Shown here in pieces: positions 25,597 through 34,424 of a DNA stretch of 64,000 nucleotides (positions are counted from its first letter, which is position 1; every line of letters begins with the position of its first letter). The notes under the pieces were generated by a model that made no database searches, was not told the origin of the DNA, and saw only the letters and a list, made by a program, of their open reading frames with translations. The stretch is from Actinotalea sp. Marseille-Q4924 (GTDB lineage Bacteria; Actinomycetota; Actinomycetes; Actinomycetales; Cellulomonadaceae), in assembly GCF_916618755.1 (NCBI RefSeq), contig NZ_CAKAKB010000003.1, forward strand, positions 682,001-746,000, written 5' to 3'. Made by a program: the position numbers and the translations under genes.

Positions 25597-27731
25597 CCCT
25601 GAGTCCCTTCGTGGGGGTGGGCGGCGATCGTCGCCACCACCTGGTCGAGCGCCACCCGGTCGGCCGGTCGGGCCGTGAGGGTGACGATGCCGTCGGACGT
25701 CGCGGCAAGCCTGTGCTCCATCTTCATCGCCTCCACCGTGAGCAGCGGCTGCCCCGTGGTGACGTGGTCGCCCGACTCGACGTGGGTCGCGACGACGGTC
25801 CCGGGCATGGGGGAGCGGATCTCCGGCGCCGCGACGCCGCCGTCCTCCCGCGCCGCCGCGGCGAGCAGGTCGGCGAGGCGCTCGGCGCGGTCCAGGCGGC
25901 GGACGGCGACGGCGGCGCCGTCCACCCCCACCCACGTCGTCGCGCCGTCGGTCGCGATCCGGACGTGGCGGACGGCGCCGTCGAGCTCGAGCGTCGCCAC
26001 GGGTCCGTCCCGGTGCGCCAGGCCCGCCCGGACCGGCGGACCGTCGTCGACGGTGACGGTGGAGGCGGCCGACGGCGCCGCGGGGTCCGCCCGGACGGCG
26101 ACGTCCAGCACCGCGCCGTCGGTGAGAGCGAACGCGGACCGGACGGCGACCGGCTCCCCGGCGCGCCAGCCGTCGTACCGCCACGGTGATGCGCCGGGCG
26201 CGGTGCCCTCGCCCGTGCCGGCGCGCCGGTCGTGCTCCAGGGCGGCGACGACGACGGCGACGTGCTCCAGCGGACGGCCCGCGCCCCCCGCCGCGTCCCC
26301 GGCGCGGGGGACGTCGTCCGTGGTCCGGGCGAGGACGCGCTCGACGAGACCGGTGTCGAGCCGGCCGGCGCGGACGTCCTCGTCCGCGAGGAGGGTGCGC
26401 AGGAACGCGATGTTGGTGGGCACCCCGAGGACCGTCGTGCGGGACAGGGCCGCGTCGAGCCGGTGCAGCGCCTGGTCGCGGTCGGCGCCCCAGGCGATCA
26501 CCTTCGCCAGCATCGGGTCGTAGTCGGCGGAGACGGTGAGGCCGGGCAGGAGCGCGCTGTCGACCCGCACCCCGTCGCCGACCGGCTCCTCGAGGGCGAG
26601 CACCCGGCCGGTCCCGGGGAGGAACCCCCGCGACCGGTCCTCGGCGTACAGGCGTGCCTCGATCGCGTGGCCGACGAGCCGGACGTCCTCCTGGCGCACG
26701 GCGAGCCGCTCGCCCGCGGCGACCCGCAGCTGCTGCTCGACGAGGTCGAGGCCGGTGACCATCTCGGTCACCGGGTGCTCGACCTGCAGGCGCGTGTTCA
26801 TCTCGAGGAAGAAGAAGGCGGTCGGGTCGTCCGCCGGGACGATCATCTCCACCGTCCCCGCACCGACATACCCGACGCTGGCCGCCGCCGCGCACGCGAC
26901 CGCCCCCATCCGCTGGCGGGTCTCCTCGTCGAGCAGGGGCGACGGCGCCTCCTCGACGACCTTCTGGTGACGGCGCTGCAGGGAGCACTCGCGCTCGCCG
27001 AGGTGGATGACGGTGCCGTGGGTGTCGGCGAGCACCTGCACCTCGATGTGGCGCGGCTCCCGGACGTAGCGCTCCAGCAGGAGGGTGTCGTCCCCGAACG
27101 CGGCCGCGGCGACCCGCCGCGCGGTCCGCAGCGCCTCGGGCAGGTCCTCGGCGCGCTCGACGACCTCCATGCCCTTGCCGCCGCCACCCGCGGACGGCTT
27201 GACCAGGAGGGGGAAGCCGACGTCGGCCGCAGCCGCGACCAGGGCGTCGTCGTCCAGCCCCGGCTCGCTGACGCCGGGCAGGACCGGCACGCCCGCCTGC
27301 GCGACGTGGCGCTTGGAGCGGATCTTGTCGCCCATGACCTCCAGCGCGCGCACGCCGGGCCCGACGAACACGACGCCGGACTGGGCGCAGGCGCGCGCGA
27401 AGGCGGCGTTCTCGGCCAGGAACCCGTAGCCGGGGTGGATCGCCTCCGCGCCCGTCGCGCGCGCGGCGGCGAGGACGGCGTCGACGTCGAGGTAGCTGCG
27501 GCGCGCGTCGGCCGGGCCGAGGCGCACGGCCTCGTCGGCGAGCGCGACGTGGCGGGCGTCCCGGTCGGCGTCGGAGTAGACGGCGACCGACCGGATCCCG
27601 AGGGCCCGCAACGTCCGGATCACCCGGCACGCGATCTCGCCGCGGTTGGCCACGAGGACGGTGGAGAACAGGCGTGCCGGGGCGGCCGCGGCACGCGTGC
27701 CGGTCGGCCCGACGGGGGAGGGCGTGGTCAT
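25593..27731 (-). CDS. Acyl-CoA carboxylase alpha subunit: biotin carboxylase plus biotin carrier (AccA1-like)
   Basis: About 712 residues from ATG 27731; a GTG nine bases upstream overlaps the previous stop and could also be used. Biotin carboxylase features: LVANRGEIACRVIRTLRALG, the ATP-grasp glycine loop KPSAGGGGKGM, EMNTRLQVEHPVTEM and LPGTGRVLALEEP. The C-terminal carrier domain shows EAMKMEH with the biotinylated Lys. The linker between contains the usual BT-like region. With the carboxyltransferase upstream it should form a 3-methylcrotonyl-CoA or related carboxylase. Mycobacterial AccA1/AccD1 does this in leucine degradation. Confidence 0.93.
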   Translation of the reverse strand: MTTPSPVGPTGTRAAAAPARLFSTVLVANRGEIACRVIRTLRALGIRSVAVYSDADRDARHVALADEAVRLGPADARRSYLDVDAVLAAARATGAEAIHPGYGFLAENAAFARACAQSGVVFVGPGVRALEVMGDKIRSKRHVAQAGVPVLPGVSEPGLDDDALVAAAADVGFPLLVKPSAGGGGKGMEVVERAEDLPEALRTARRVAAAAFGDDTLLLERYVREPRHIEVQVLADTHGTVIHLGERECSLQRRHQKVVEEAPSPLLDEETRQRMGAVACAAAASVGYVGAGTVEMIVPADDPTAFFFLEMNTRLQVEHPVTEMVTGLDLVEQQLRVAAGERLAVRQEDVRLVGHAIEARLYAEDRSRGFLPGTGRVLALEEPVGDGVRVDSALLPGLTVSADYDPMLAKVIAWGADRDQALHRLDAALSRTTVLGVPTNIAFLRTLLADEDVRAGRLDTGLVERVLARTTDDVPRAGDAAGGAGRPLEHVAVVVAALEHDRRAGTGEGTAPGASPWRYDGWRAGEPVAVRSAFALTDGAVLDVAVRADPAAPSAASTVTVDDGPPVRAGLAHRDGPVATLELDGAVRHVRIATDGATTWVGVDGAAVAVRRLDRAERLADLLAAAAREDGGVAAPEIRSPMPGTVVATHVESGDHVTTGQPLLTVEAMKMEHRLAATSDGIVTLTARPADRVALDQVVATIAAHPHEGTQG

Positions 27732-27736
27732 GGCGG

Positions 27737-29344
27737 TCACATCCGGAAGAGCCCGAAGCGGGGCTCGGGGAGGGGGACCGTCGCGCAGACGTCGAGGGCC
27801 ATGCCCAGGACGCGGCGGGTGTCGGCCGGGTCGATGATGCCGTCGTCCCAGAGTCGGGCCGTGGCGTAGTACGGGTTGCCCTGCGTCTCGTACTGCTCGC
27901 GGATCGGGGTGCGGAAGTCCTCCTCGTCCGCGGCGGACCACTCCTCCCCGCGGGCCTCGAGCTGGTCGCGGCGCACCGTCGCGAGGACCGACGCCGCCTG
28001 CTGGCCGCCCATGACGGAGATCCGCGCGTTCGGCCACGTCCACAGGAACCGCGGTCCGTACGCGCGGCCGCACATCGAGTAGTTGCCGGCACCGAACGAG
28101 CCGCCGACGACGACGGTGAGCTTCGGCACGCGGGTCGTCGCCACGGCGGTGACCATCTTCGCGCCGTGCTTCGCGATGCCGCCGGCCTCGTACGCGCTGC
28201 CGACCATGAACCCCGCGATGTTCTGCAGGAAGACGAGCGGGATCCCGCGCTGGTCGCACAGCTCGACGAAGTGCGCGCCCTTGAGGGCCGACTCGCTGAA
28301 CAGCACGCCGTTGTTGGCCACGATGCCGACGGGGTGCCCGTGCAGACGGGCGAAACCGGTGACGAGGGTGGTGCCGTACTCCCGCTTGAACTCGTGGAAC
28401 CTGCTGCCGTCGACGATCCGCGCGACGACCTCCCGGACGTCGTACGGGGTCTGCACGTCGGCCGGCACGACGCCGTAGAGGTCCTCCTCGGGCAGGGCGG
28501 GCGGCTCCGGCTCCTGCAGGTCCCACGCCGTGGTGGTGGGCCGGGGGAGCGTCGCGACGATGTCACGGACGATCTGCAGCGCGTGGGCGTCGTTCTCCGC
28601 GAGGTGGTCGGTCACGCCCGAGGTGCGGCTGTGCAGCGCGCCGCCGCCGAGCTCCTCCGCGGTGACCTCCTCGCCGATCGCGGCCTTCACGAGCGGCGGG
28701 CCGCCGAGGAAGATCGTCCCCTGCTCACGGACGATCACCGTCTCGTCGCTCATGGCCGGCACGTACGCGCCGCCGGCCGTGCACGAGCCCATGACGCAGG
28801 CGATCTGCGGGATCCCGCGGGAGGACATCTGCGCCTGGTTGAAGAAGATCCGCCCGAAGTGGTCCCGGTCCGGGAAGACCTCGTCCTGCATCGGCAGGAA
28901 CGCGCCGCCGCTGTCGACGAGGTAGATGCAGGGCAGGCGGTTCTCCGCGGCGATCTCCTGCGCCCGGAGGTGCTTCTTCACCGTCAGCGGGTAGTACGTC
29001 CCGCCCTTCACCGTGGCGTCGTTCGACAGCACCATGACGTGCCTGCCGTGGACCAGCCCGATCCCGGCGACGACGCCGGCGCCGGGCGCGGCGTCGTCGT
29101 ACAGGCCGTTCGCCGCCAGCGGCGCGACCTCGAGGAAGGGGCTGCCCTCGTCCAGCAGCGCGTCGACGCGGTCGCGCGGCAGGAGCTTGCCGCGGGCCAC
29201 GTGCCGTTCGCGGGCGGCCTCGGAGCCGCCGCGGGCGGCGGCGCGCAGCCGGTCGCGCAGGTCCGCGACGAGGGCGCGCTGCGCCTCGGCGTTCGCCCGG
29301 TGCTCGGGCGTGCCGCGGTCCGCCGCGGTGCGGAGGGTCTCCAT
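27737..29344 (-). CDS. Acyl-CoA carboxylase beta subunit / methylcrotonyl-CoA carboxyltransferase (AccD1-like)
   Basis: 535 residues from an ATG. Crotonase-fold carboxyltransferase halves are seen: [55 protein letters not shown] in the N half, and [56 protein letters not shown] in the C half. The [15 protein letters not shown] and FMVG patterns are those of methylcrotonyl-CoA carboxylase rather than propionyl-CoA carboxylase. It is first in the minus-strand operon; a palindrome suitable for a TetR repressor lies 34 bp upstream. Confidence 0.93.
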   Translation of the reverse strand: METLRTAADRGTPEHRANAEAQRALVADLRDRLRAAARGGSEAARERHVARGKLLPRDRVDALLDEGSPFLEVAPLAANGLYDDAAPGAGVVAGIGLVHGRHVMVLSNDATVKGGTYYPLTVKKHLRAQEIAAENRLPCIYLVDSGGAFLPMQDEVFPDRDHFGRIFFNQAQMSSRGIPQIACVMGSCTAGGAYVPAMSDETVIVREQGTIFLGGPPLVKAAIGEEVTAEELGGGALHSRTSGVTDHLAENDAHALQIVRDIVATLPRPTTTAWDLQEPEPPALPEEDLYGVVPADVQTPYDVREVVARIVDGSRFHEFKREYGTTLVTGFARLHGHPVGIVANNGVLFSESALKGAHFVELCDQRGIPLVFLQNIAGFMVGSAYEAGGIAKHGAKMVTAVATTRVPKLTVVVGGSFGAGNYSMCGRAYGPRFLWTWPNARISVMGGQQAASVLATVRRDQLEARGEEWSAADEEDFRTPIREQYETQGNPYYATARLWDDGIIDPADTRRVLGMALDVCATVPLPEPRFGLFRM

Positions 29345-29377
29345 CAGGTCTGTCGCTCTCCGTCGAGCTCGTCCATC

Positions 29378-29395
29378 TCAGTGAGTCGTCACTAA
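29378..29395. promoter_or_regulatory. Palindromic operator between the carboxylase operon and tetR
   Basis: TCAGTGAGTCGTCACTAA is an 18-bp inverted repeat with arms TCAGTGA and TCACTAA around GTCG; one mismatch. It lies in the 104-bp gap between divergent genes, the usual place for a TetR autoregulatory site. A second copy was not seen upstream of the keto-acid dehydrogenase genes. Confidence 0.65.
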
Positions 29396-29448
29396 CCGAG
29401 ATGACGCTAGTGTGATCTCCGACATCTGTCCAGGCGAGAGGACGCGCC

Positions 29449-30060
29449 GTGAGCGACGACCCACCGCGCACCACCGCACGGAGCCGCGCCAAGGCGGACC
29501 GGCGCGCCACGCTGCTGGCGGAGGCCGCCCGCCTCTTCGCCCGGCGCGGCTTCGACGGCGTCTCCATGGAGGACCTCGGCGCCGCGGCCGGCATCAGCGG
29601 CCCCGCGGTGTACCGGCACTTCGCGAACAAGCAGGCGGTGCTGGCGGCGCTGCTCGTCGGCGCGAGCGTGCGCCTGCGTGACGGCGGCGACGCGGTGGTG
29701 ACCGAGGCCGCCGACGACGCCGCCGCGCTGCGTGGCCTCGTGGCGTTCCACACGGCGTTCGCGCTCGCCCAGCCCGACGTCATCCGGGTCCAGGACCGGG
29801 ACCTCGACGCCCTCGCCGAGGCGGACCGGCGGACGGTGCGCGGCCTGCAGCGCGCCTACGTCGAGGCGTGGGTCGCGGTCCTGGCGCGCCTGGACGCGGA
29901 CGCGCCCGTCGGCGAGCTGCGCCTGCGGACGCAGGCCATGTTCGGCCTGCTCAACTCCACGCCGTACAGCGCGCAGGGCCAGGGCGTGCGCGGCGTGTCC
30001 CGGGGGCGCGTCACCGCGCTGCTCGAGGCGATGGCGCTCGCCGCCCTCGGTCACGGCTGA
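29449..30060 (+). CDS. TetR-family regulator of the branched-chain catabolic genes
   Basis: GTG start after GAGAGGACG, 203 residues. The helix-turn-helix is LLAEAARLFARRGFDGVSMEDLGAAAGISGPAVYRHFANKQ in consecutive segments, the classical TetR N terminus. The rest is a helical ligand domain with a His/Trp-containing middle. It is divergent from the carboxylase operon and convergent with bkdC, and M. tuberculosis has a TetR regulator (BkaR) at the equivalent place. The ligand is likely an acyl-CoA, which is inference. Confidence 0.9.
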   Translation: MSDDPPRTTARSRAKADRRATLLAEAARLFARRGFDGVSMEDLGAAAGISGPAVYRHFANKQAVLAALLVGASVRLRDGGDAVVTEAADDAAALRGLVAFHTAFALAQPDVIRVQDRDLDALAEADRRTVRGLQRAYVEAWVAVLARLDADAPVGELRLRTQAMFGLLNSTPYSAQGQGVRGVSRGRVTALLEAMALAALGHG

Positions 30061-30080
30061 GGGCGGCGAGCGTCCGGTCG

Positions 30081-31505
30081 TCAGACCAGCGTCACCAGGC
30101 GGCCGGGGTCGGCGAGGACGTCGCCGAGGTCGCGCAGGAACCGTGAGGCCTGCTCGCCGTCGACCAGCCGGTGGTCGAACGACAGGCTCAGCGTCATGAC
30201 GTCGCGCAGCGCCACCTCTCCGTGGTGCTCCCACGGCCGTCGCCGCACGGCCCCGAGCGCGAGGATGGCTGCCTCGCCGGGCACGAGGATCGGCGTGCCG
30301 GCGTCGATGCCGAACACCCCGATGTTCGTGATGGAGATGGTGCCGCCGCTCATCTCCGCCGGCGGGGTCGCGCCCGCCCGGGCGCGCTCGGCGAGGTCCC
30401 GCAGGGCGTCCGCGAGCTCCACGAGGTCCATCCGGTCGGCGTCCTTGACGTTCGGCACGACGAGGCCGCGCGGCGTGGCCGCCGCGATGCCGAGGTTGAC
30501 GTACCGGTACTGCACGATCTCGCCGGCCGCCTCGTCCCACCGCGCGTTGAGGGTCGGGTGCGCCCGCAGGGCCACCGTCATCGCCTTCGCGACGAACGCG
30601 AGGACGCCGATGCGGTGCCCCGCGAGACGCCGGTCCGCCGCGAGTCGCGCGAGCAGCTCCGACGTGGCCGTGACGTCGACGGTGAGGAACTCCGTGGCGT
30701 GCGGCGCCGTGAAGGCGCTCGCCACCATCGCCGCCGCCGTGTGCTTGCGGACCCCCGTGACGGGGATGCGCTCCTCCCGCGGCCCCGCGGGGGCCGACGA
30801 CGGCGCGCCGGCGTCGGTCCGGTCCGTGCCGCGCGTGGAGGCGAGCACGTCCTCGCGCGTCACCAGGCCTGCCGGGCCGGTCCCGACGACGCCCGCGAGG
30901 TCCACACCGAGGTCGTGCGCGAGCTTGCGGACCGGCGGGTAGGACCGCGGCCGCTCGCCCGACAGGGCGTGGACCGCGCCGACCCGGGTCTGCCCGCCCG
31001 CCCCGCCGGGGTGCCGGCCGCCGGCGAGCGCAGCGGCGCCGCCGTGGCGCGCCGACCACGACGCGGCCCGCTCGCGGCGACGCGGCCGTGCGCCGCCCTC
31101 GACCGGCGGCCCGTACCCGACCAGCACCGCCGTCCGGGCGGGTGCCCCGGACTGGTCCGCGTCGCCCGCGGCGGGCGCCCCGTCGGCCCCCGGTCCGGTC
31201 GGAGCGGCTGGGGCGTCGGTGGTCGACCCGGCGGCGTCGTCGGCCGCGGGCGCGTCGTCGTCGGCGGAGGTCCGCACCGAGAGGATCGTCGTCCCGACGG
31301 AGACGGTCGTGCCCTCCTCGACGTGCAGCCGCGCGACCGTGCCCTCGAAGGGGGACGGCACCTGGACGAGCGCCTTGGCGGTCTCCACCTCCGCGATCGT
31401 CTGGTTGAGCTCGACGGTGTCGCCCTCGGCGACCTGCCACGACACGAGCTCGGCCTCGGTGAGCCCCTCACCGAGGTCCGGCATCGCGAACTCCTCGACG
31501 GCCAT
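30081..31505 (-). CDS. bkdC: Branched-chain keto-acid dehydrogenase E2 (dihydrolipoyl acyltransferase)
   Basis: 474 residues; ATG overlaps the E1 beta stop by 1 nt (TGATG). One lipoyl domain with VETAKALVQVPSPFEG (lipoyl Lys), a long Ala/Pro/Asp linker, a peripheral-subunit-binding domain (PPVRKLAHDLGVDLAGVVGT) and the catalytic domain with SFDHRLVDG (catalytic His) near the end. The single lipoyl domain and GEGLTEAELVSW start resemble actinobacterial BkdC. No E3 gene lies nearby, so a shared dihydrolipoamide dehydrogenase must be used. Substrate class is inferred from the leucine-catabolic neighbourhood; a pyruvate dehydrogenase role is less likely. Confidence 0.9.
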   Translation of the reverse strand: MAVEEFAMPDLGEGLTEAELVSWQVAEGDTVELNQTIAEVETAKALVQVPSPFEGTVARLHVEEGTTVSVGTTILSVRTSADDDAPAADDAAGSTTDAPAAPTGPGADGAPAAGDADQSGAPARTAVLVGYGPPVEGGARPRRRERAASWSARHGGAAALAGGRHPGGAGGQTRVGAVHALSGERPRSYPPVRKLAHDLGVDLAGVVGTGPAGLVTREDVLASTRGTDRTDAGAPSSAPAGPREERIPVTGVRKHTAAAMVASAFTAPHATEFLTVDVTATSELLARLAADRRLAGHRIGVLAFVAKAMTVALRAHPTLNARWDEAAGEIVQYRYVNLGIAAATPRGLVVPNVKDADRMDLVELADALRDLAERARAGATPPAEMSGGTISITNIGVFGIDAGTPILVPGEAAILALGAVRRRPWEHHGEVALRDVMTLSLSFDHRLVDGEQASRFLRDLGDVLADPGRLVTLV

Positions 31506-32578
31506 CAGCCCTCCCATCCGGTCAGCGAGTGCGGGCGGCCGAGGACGCGGTCCACGCCGTCGAGGATCCGGTCCAGGCCGGGGAGGAAGTGCTCCTCCAG
31601 CTTGGCCGGCGGGTACGGCACGTCGAAGCCCGTGACGCGCACGGGGGGCGCCTCGAGGTGCTCGAAGCACCGCTCGGTGATGCTCGCGGCGATCTCGGCG
31701 CCGAGCCCGCCGTGCTGCTGCGCCTCGTGCGTGATGACGAGGCGGCCCGTGCGCCGCACGGACTCCTCCACGGCGGCCAGGTCCATGGGGGACAGCGAGC
31801 GCAGGTCGATCACCTCGACGCTGACGCCGTCGTCGGCCGCCGCGACCGCCGCGTCGCGGGCGGTCGCCACGAGCGGCCCGTAGGTCACGAGGGTGACGTC
31901 CGTGCCCTCGACGACGACGGCCGCGGCCTCCATCGGGGGTGCCGCGTCGAGCGTCGGGTCCACCGGCGCCTTGGTCCAGTACCGGCGCTTCGGCTCGAGG
32001 AAGATCACCGGGTCGTCGCACGCGATCGACTGACGCAGGAGGGTGTAGGCGTCCTGCGGGTGGGAGCACGTGACGACACGGAGGCCGGAGGTGTGCGTGA
32101 AGTACGCCTCGGGCGACTCGGAGTGGTGCTCCACGGCGCCGATCCCGCCGCCGTACGGGATCCGCACGGTGATCGGCATCGCGACCTTGCCCCGCGTCCG
32201 GTAGCGCAGCTTCGCCACCTGGGCGACGAGCTGGTCGAACGCGGGGTACACGAAGCCGTCGAACTGGATCTCCACGACGGGCCGGTAGCCGCGGTAGCAG
32301 AGCCCCACGGCGACGCCGACGATCCCGGCCTCGGCGAGCGGGGTGTCCATGACCCGGTCGGCGCCGAAGTCGCGCTGCAGCCCGTCCGTGACGCGGAACA
32401 CGCCCCCGAGGGTGCCGATGTCCTCACCCAGCAGCAGGACGGCAGGGTCGTCCTCGAGCGCGTGCCGCAGGCCGAGGTTGAGCGCTCCGGCCAGCGTGAG
32501 GGTGGCGGCCGCCGCGTCCGGTGCCGCGTGGGCCTGCGGGGCGGGCACCGCCGCGCGGTCGGTGGTGGGCGCGGTCAT
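31505..32578 (-). CDS. bkdB: Branched-chain keto-acid dehydrogenase E1 beta
   Basis: 357 residues. The transketolase-like fold is evident from LLGEDIGTLGGVFRVTDGLQ, DTPLAEAGIVGVAVGLCYRG, VRIPYGGGIGAVEHHSESPE and the C-terminal FDVPYPPAKLEEHFLPG. The VEHHSESPEAYF stretch is the conserved beta-subunit loop. The first 25 residues are an Ala/Pro-rich extension. ATG overlaps the E1 alpha stop by 4 nt, so the three subunits are coupled. Confidence 0.93.
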   Translation of the reverse strand: MTAPTTDRAAVPAPQAHAAPDAAAATLTLAGALNLGLRHALEDDPAVLLLGEDIGTLGGVFRVTDGLQRDFGADRVMDTPLAEAGIVGVAVGLCYRGYRPVVEIQFDGFVYPAFDQLVAQVAKLRYRTRGKVAMPITVRIPYGGGIGAVEHHSESPEAYFTHTSGLRVVTCSHPQDAYTLLRQSIACDDPVIFLEPKRRYWTKAPVDPTLDAAPPMEAAAVVVEGTDVTLVTYGPLVATARDAAVAAADDGVSVEVIDLRSLSPMDLAAVEESVRRTGRLVITHEAQQHGGLGAEIAASITERCFEHLEAPPVRVTGFDVPYPPAKLEEHFLPGLDRILDGVDRVLGRPHSLTGWEG

Positions 32579-33843
32579 CGGTGACCACCCCCCTCACCGG
32601 CGGACCGGGCGTCGGTCTCGTCCTCGCGGTACATCGCCAGGTACGCGGCGTACTGGCTGCGCTGCCGCTCGAGCCACACGGACGGCGTCGCGTACACGTG
32701 GTCGAAGAGGCTCAGCGGCTCGGGTGCGGTGAGCCCGAGGCACCCGGCGCGCATCCGGCGCGCAGCGGAGTCCGCCGCGTTCTTCACCGCCGTGGAGACC
32801 TGGTCGTCGAGGATCCCCTCGCGCTCGAGCAGCCGCTCGACGCGCAGCAGCGGGTCCCGTCCGGCCCACGCCTCGCGGTCGGCCGGGTCGACGTAGCGGG
32901 TGGGGTCGTCGGAGGTCGTGTGCGGACCCATGCGGTAGGTGACCGCCTCGACGAACGTCGGGCCCTCGCCGCGACGCGCCCGGTCCAGCGCCTGCCGGGT
33001 GACCGCCATGACGGCGAGCACGTCGTTGCCGTCGACGCGCACGCTCGGGATGCCGAACCCCGGCGCGCGGTCGGCGATCGGCCGGATGGCCTGCAGGCCC
33101 ACCGGCTCGGAGATCGCCCACTGGTTGTTCTGGCAGAAGAACACGACCGGCGCGCGGAAGCTCGCGGCGAAGACCATCGCCTCGTTGACGTCGCCCTGGC
33201 TCGTGGCGCCGTCGCCGAAGTACGCGACCGCGACCGCGTCCGTGCCGTCCTTGACGGCTCCGATCGCCCAGCCGGTGGCGTGCAGGGTCTGGGCGCCGAT
33301 GATGATCTGGGGTGTCGCCATCCCGACCGCGAAGGGGTCCCAGCCCGAGCTCGCCGTGCCGCGCCAGACCCTGACCATGTCGGTGAGGTCCACGCCGCGG
33401 CAGTACGCGACCGCGTTCTCGCGGTAGCTGGAGAAGACGAAGTCGTCGCGTCGCAGCACGCGGGCCGAGCCCACCTGGGCGGCCTCCTGGCCGAGCAGCG
33501 GGGGCCACAGGCCCAGCTGGCCCTGCCGCTGCAGCGCGGTCGCCTCCACGTCGAGGCGCCGGACGACGACGAGGTCCTCGTAGAGGGCGACCAGGCGGTC
33601 GGCGTCGACGTCCTCGACCCAGGGCTCGTACTCGGGGTCGGGTGTTCGTGTCCCGTCGGGGGCGAGCAGCTGCACGAGCCGCTCGTCGCGCGCGTCGGCG
33701 CGCTGGTCCTCCGGCGCCTGGGCGCCGTGCTCCTGCGGCGCCTCGGCGCCGTCGTGGTCGTCGGCACGCTCCGACGCAGCGGCGGTTCTCGCCGTCTCGC
33801 GTCGTTCGTGCACAGCGGTCGGGTGGACGTGTGAACGCAACAT
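32575..33843 (-). CDS. bkdA: Branched-chain keto-acid dehydrogenase E1 alpha
   Basis: 422 residues from ATG after GGAG. The thiamine-diphosphate motif is GDGATSQGDVNEAMVFAASF ending in CQNNQWAIS. RMGPHTTSDDPTRY is the phosphorylation-loop-like region conserved in branched-chain E1 alpha. The first 55 residues form a hydrophilic extension (His, Ala, Glu and Gln rich) not present in typical homologues. It is first in the bkdABC operon. A 9-bp stem lies just upstream in the untranslated region (33862-33894). Confidence 0.92.
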   Translation of the reverse strand: MLRSHVHPTAVHERRETARTAAASERADDHDGAEAPQEHGAQAPEDQRADARDERLVQLLAPDGTRTPDPEYEPWVEDVDADRLVALYEDLVVVRRLDVEATALQRQGQLGLWPPLLGQEAAQVGSARVLRRDDFVFSSYRENAVAYCRGVDLTDMVRVWRGTASSGWDPFAVGMATPQIIIGAQTLHATGWAIGAVKDGTDAVAVAYFGDGATSQGDVNEAMVFAASFRAPVVFFCQNNQWAISEPVGLQAIRPIADRAPGFGIPSVRVDGNDVLAVMAVTRQALDRARRGEGPTFVEAVTYRMGPHTTSDDPTRYVDPADREAWAGRDPLLRVERLLEREGILDDQVSTAVKNAADSAARRMRAGCLGLTAPEPLSLFDHVYATPSVWLERQRSQYAAYLAMYREDETDARSAGEGGGHR

Positions 33844-33861
33844 GTCTCGCTCCGTGTGTGG

Positions 33862-33894
33862 CGGAGCCCGCGCCCTCGTGAGGCTCGGGCTCCG
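33862..33894 (-). promoter_or_regulatory. Stem-loop upstream of bkdA
   Basis: CGGAGCCCG (33862-33870) pairs perfectly with CGGGCTCCG (33886-33894). It would lie in the 5' untranslated region of the bkd mRNA, just ahead of the Shine-Dalgarno sequence. A regulatory role is possible but unproven; it may instead be a terminator for a transcript on the plus strand. Confidence 0.35.
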
Positions 33895-33983
33895 TTGCCC
33901 GTGGTGCCGTCAGGCTACGGCCGCAAGGGACCTTCTGCCCACCATGCGGACGTCGTCGGAGCGTCGCGCCGCACGCCGGGGCG

Positions 33984-34394
33984 TCAGTCCTGCCCGGCGG
34001 CGCCCCAGCCGTGCCACCGCTCGACCCTCATGCGCACGCTCACCCGGGCGCGGTCGCGCACCGGGTACGGGTTGCCGCCGTAGTGCCTGGAGAGGCGGTC
34101 GATGTCGACGAGGTCGGTGTCGTCCTCGATCGAGGTGACCCGTCCCTGGACGCTGACGTGGGTGTACCAGTCGTCCGTCGCCAGAGCGGTGAGCGAGACA
34201 CGGGGGTCGCTGCGCAGGTGACGCAGCCGGGCGCGTCCCGCGTCGAGGTTGAGCAGGAGGGTGCCGTCCTCCTCGACGAGGTACCAGGTGGCGACGGTGA
34301 CGGGCCGGCCGTCCGCGGCCACGGTGGCCATGACGGCCGGGTTCGGCCGCGCGAGCAGCGCCGCGACGTCGTCGGGCAGGGGAGGGACGGGCAC
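33984..34394 (-). CDS. PPOX-class, F420-dependent oxidoreductase-like protein
   Basis: 136 residues. The split-barrel flavin fold of the pyridoxamine 5'-phosphate oxidase family is recognised from AVMATVAADGRPVTVATWYL, RLRHLRSDPRVSLTALA and DLVDIDRLSRHYGGNPYPVR. Length and the end RVSVRMRVERWHGWG fit the mycobacterial Rv1155-like, F420-binding subgroup. Substrate is unknown. It stands alone between bkdA and the S9 peptidase gene. Confidence 0.85.
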   Translation of the reverse strand: MPVPPLPDDVAALLARPNPAVMATVAADGRPVTVATWYLVEEDGTLLLNLDAGRARLRHLRSDPRVSLTALATDDWYTHVSVQGRVTSIEDDTDLVDIDRLSRHYGGNPYPVRDRARVSVRMRVERWHGWGAAGQD

Positions 34395-34424
34395 GAGGAC
34401 CTCCGGGTGACGGTACGGGCCGGC

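Noticed and set aside
25597-28566. Upstream extension of the acyl-CoA dehydrogenase frame to 1382 codons
   Set aside because: The extension overlaps the carboxylase subunit genes in another frame and is Arg/Ser/Pro-rich nonsense; the true ATG is at 25596.
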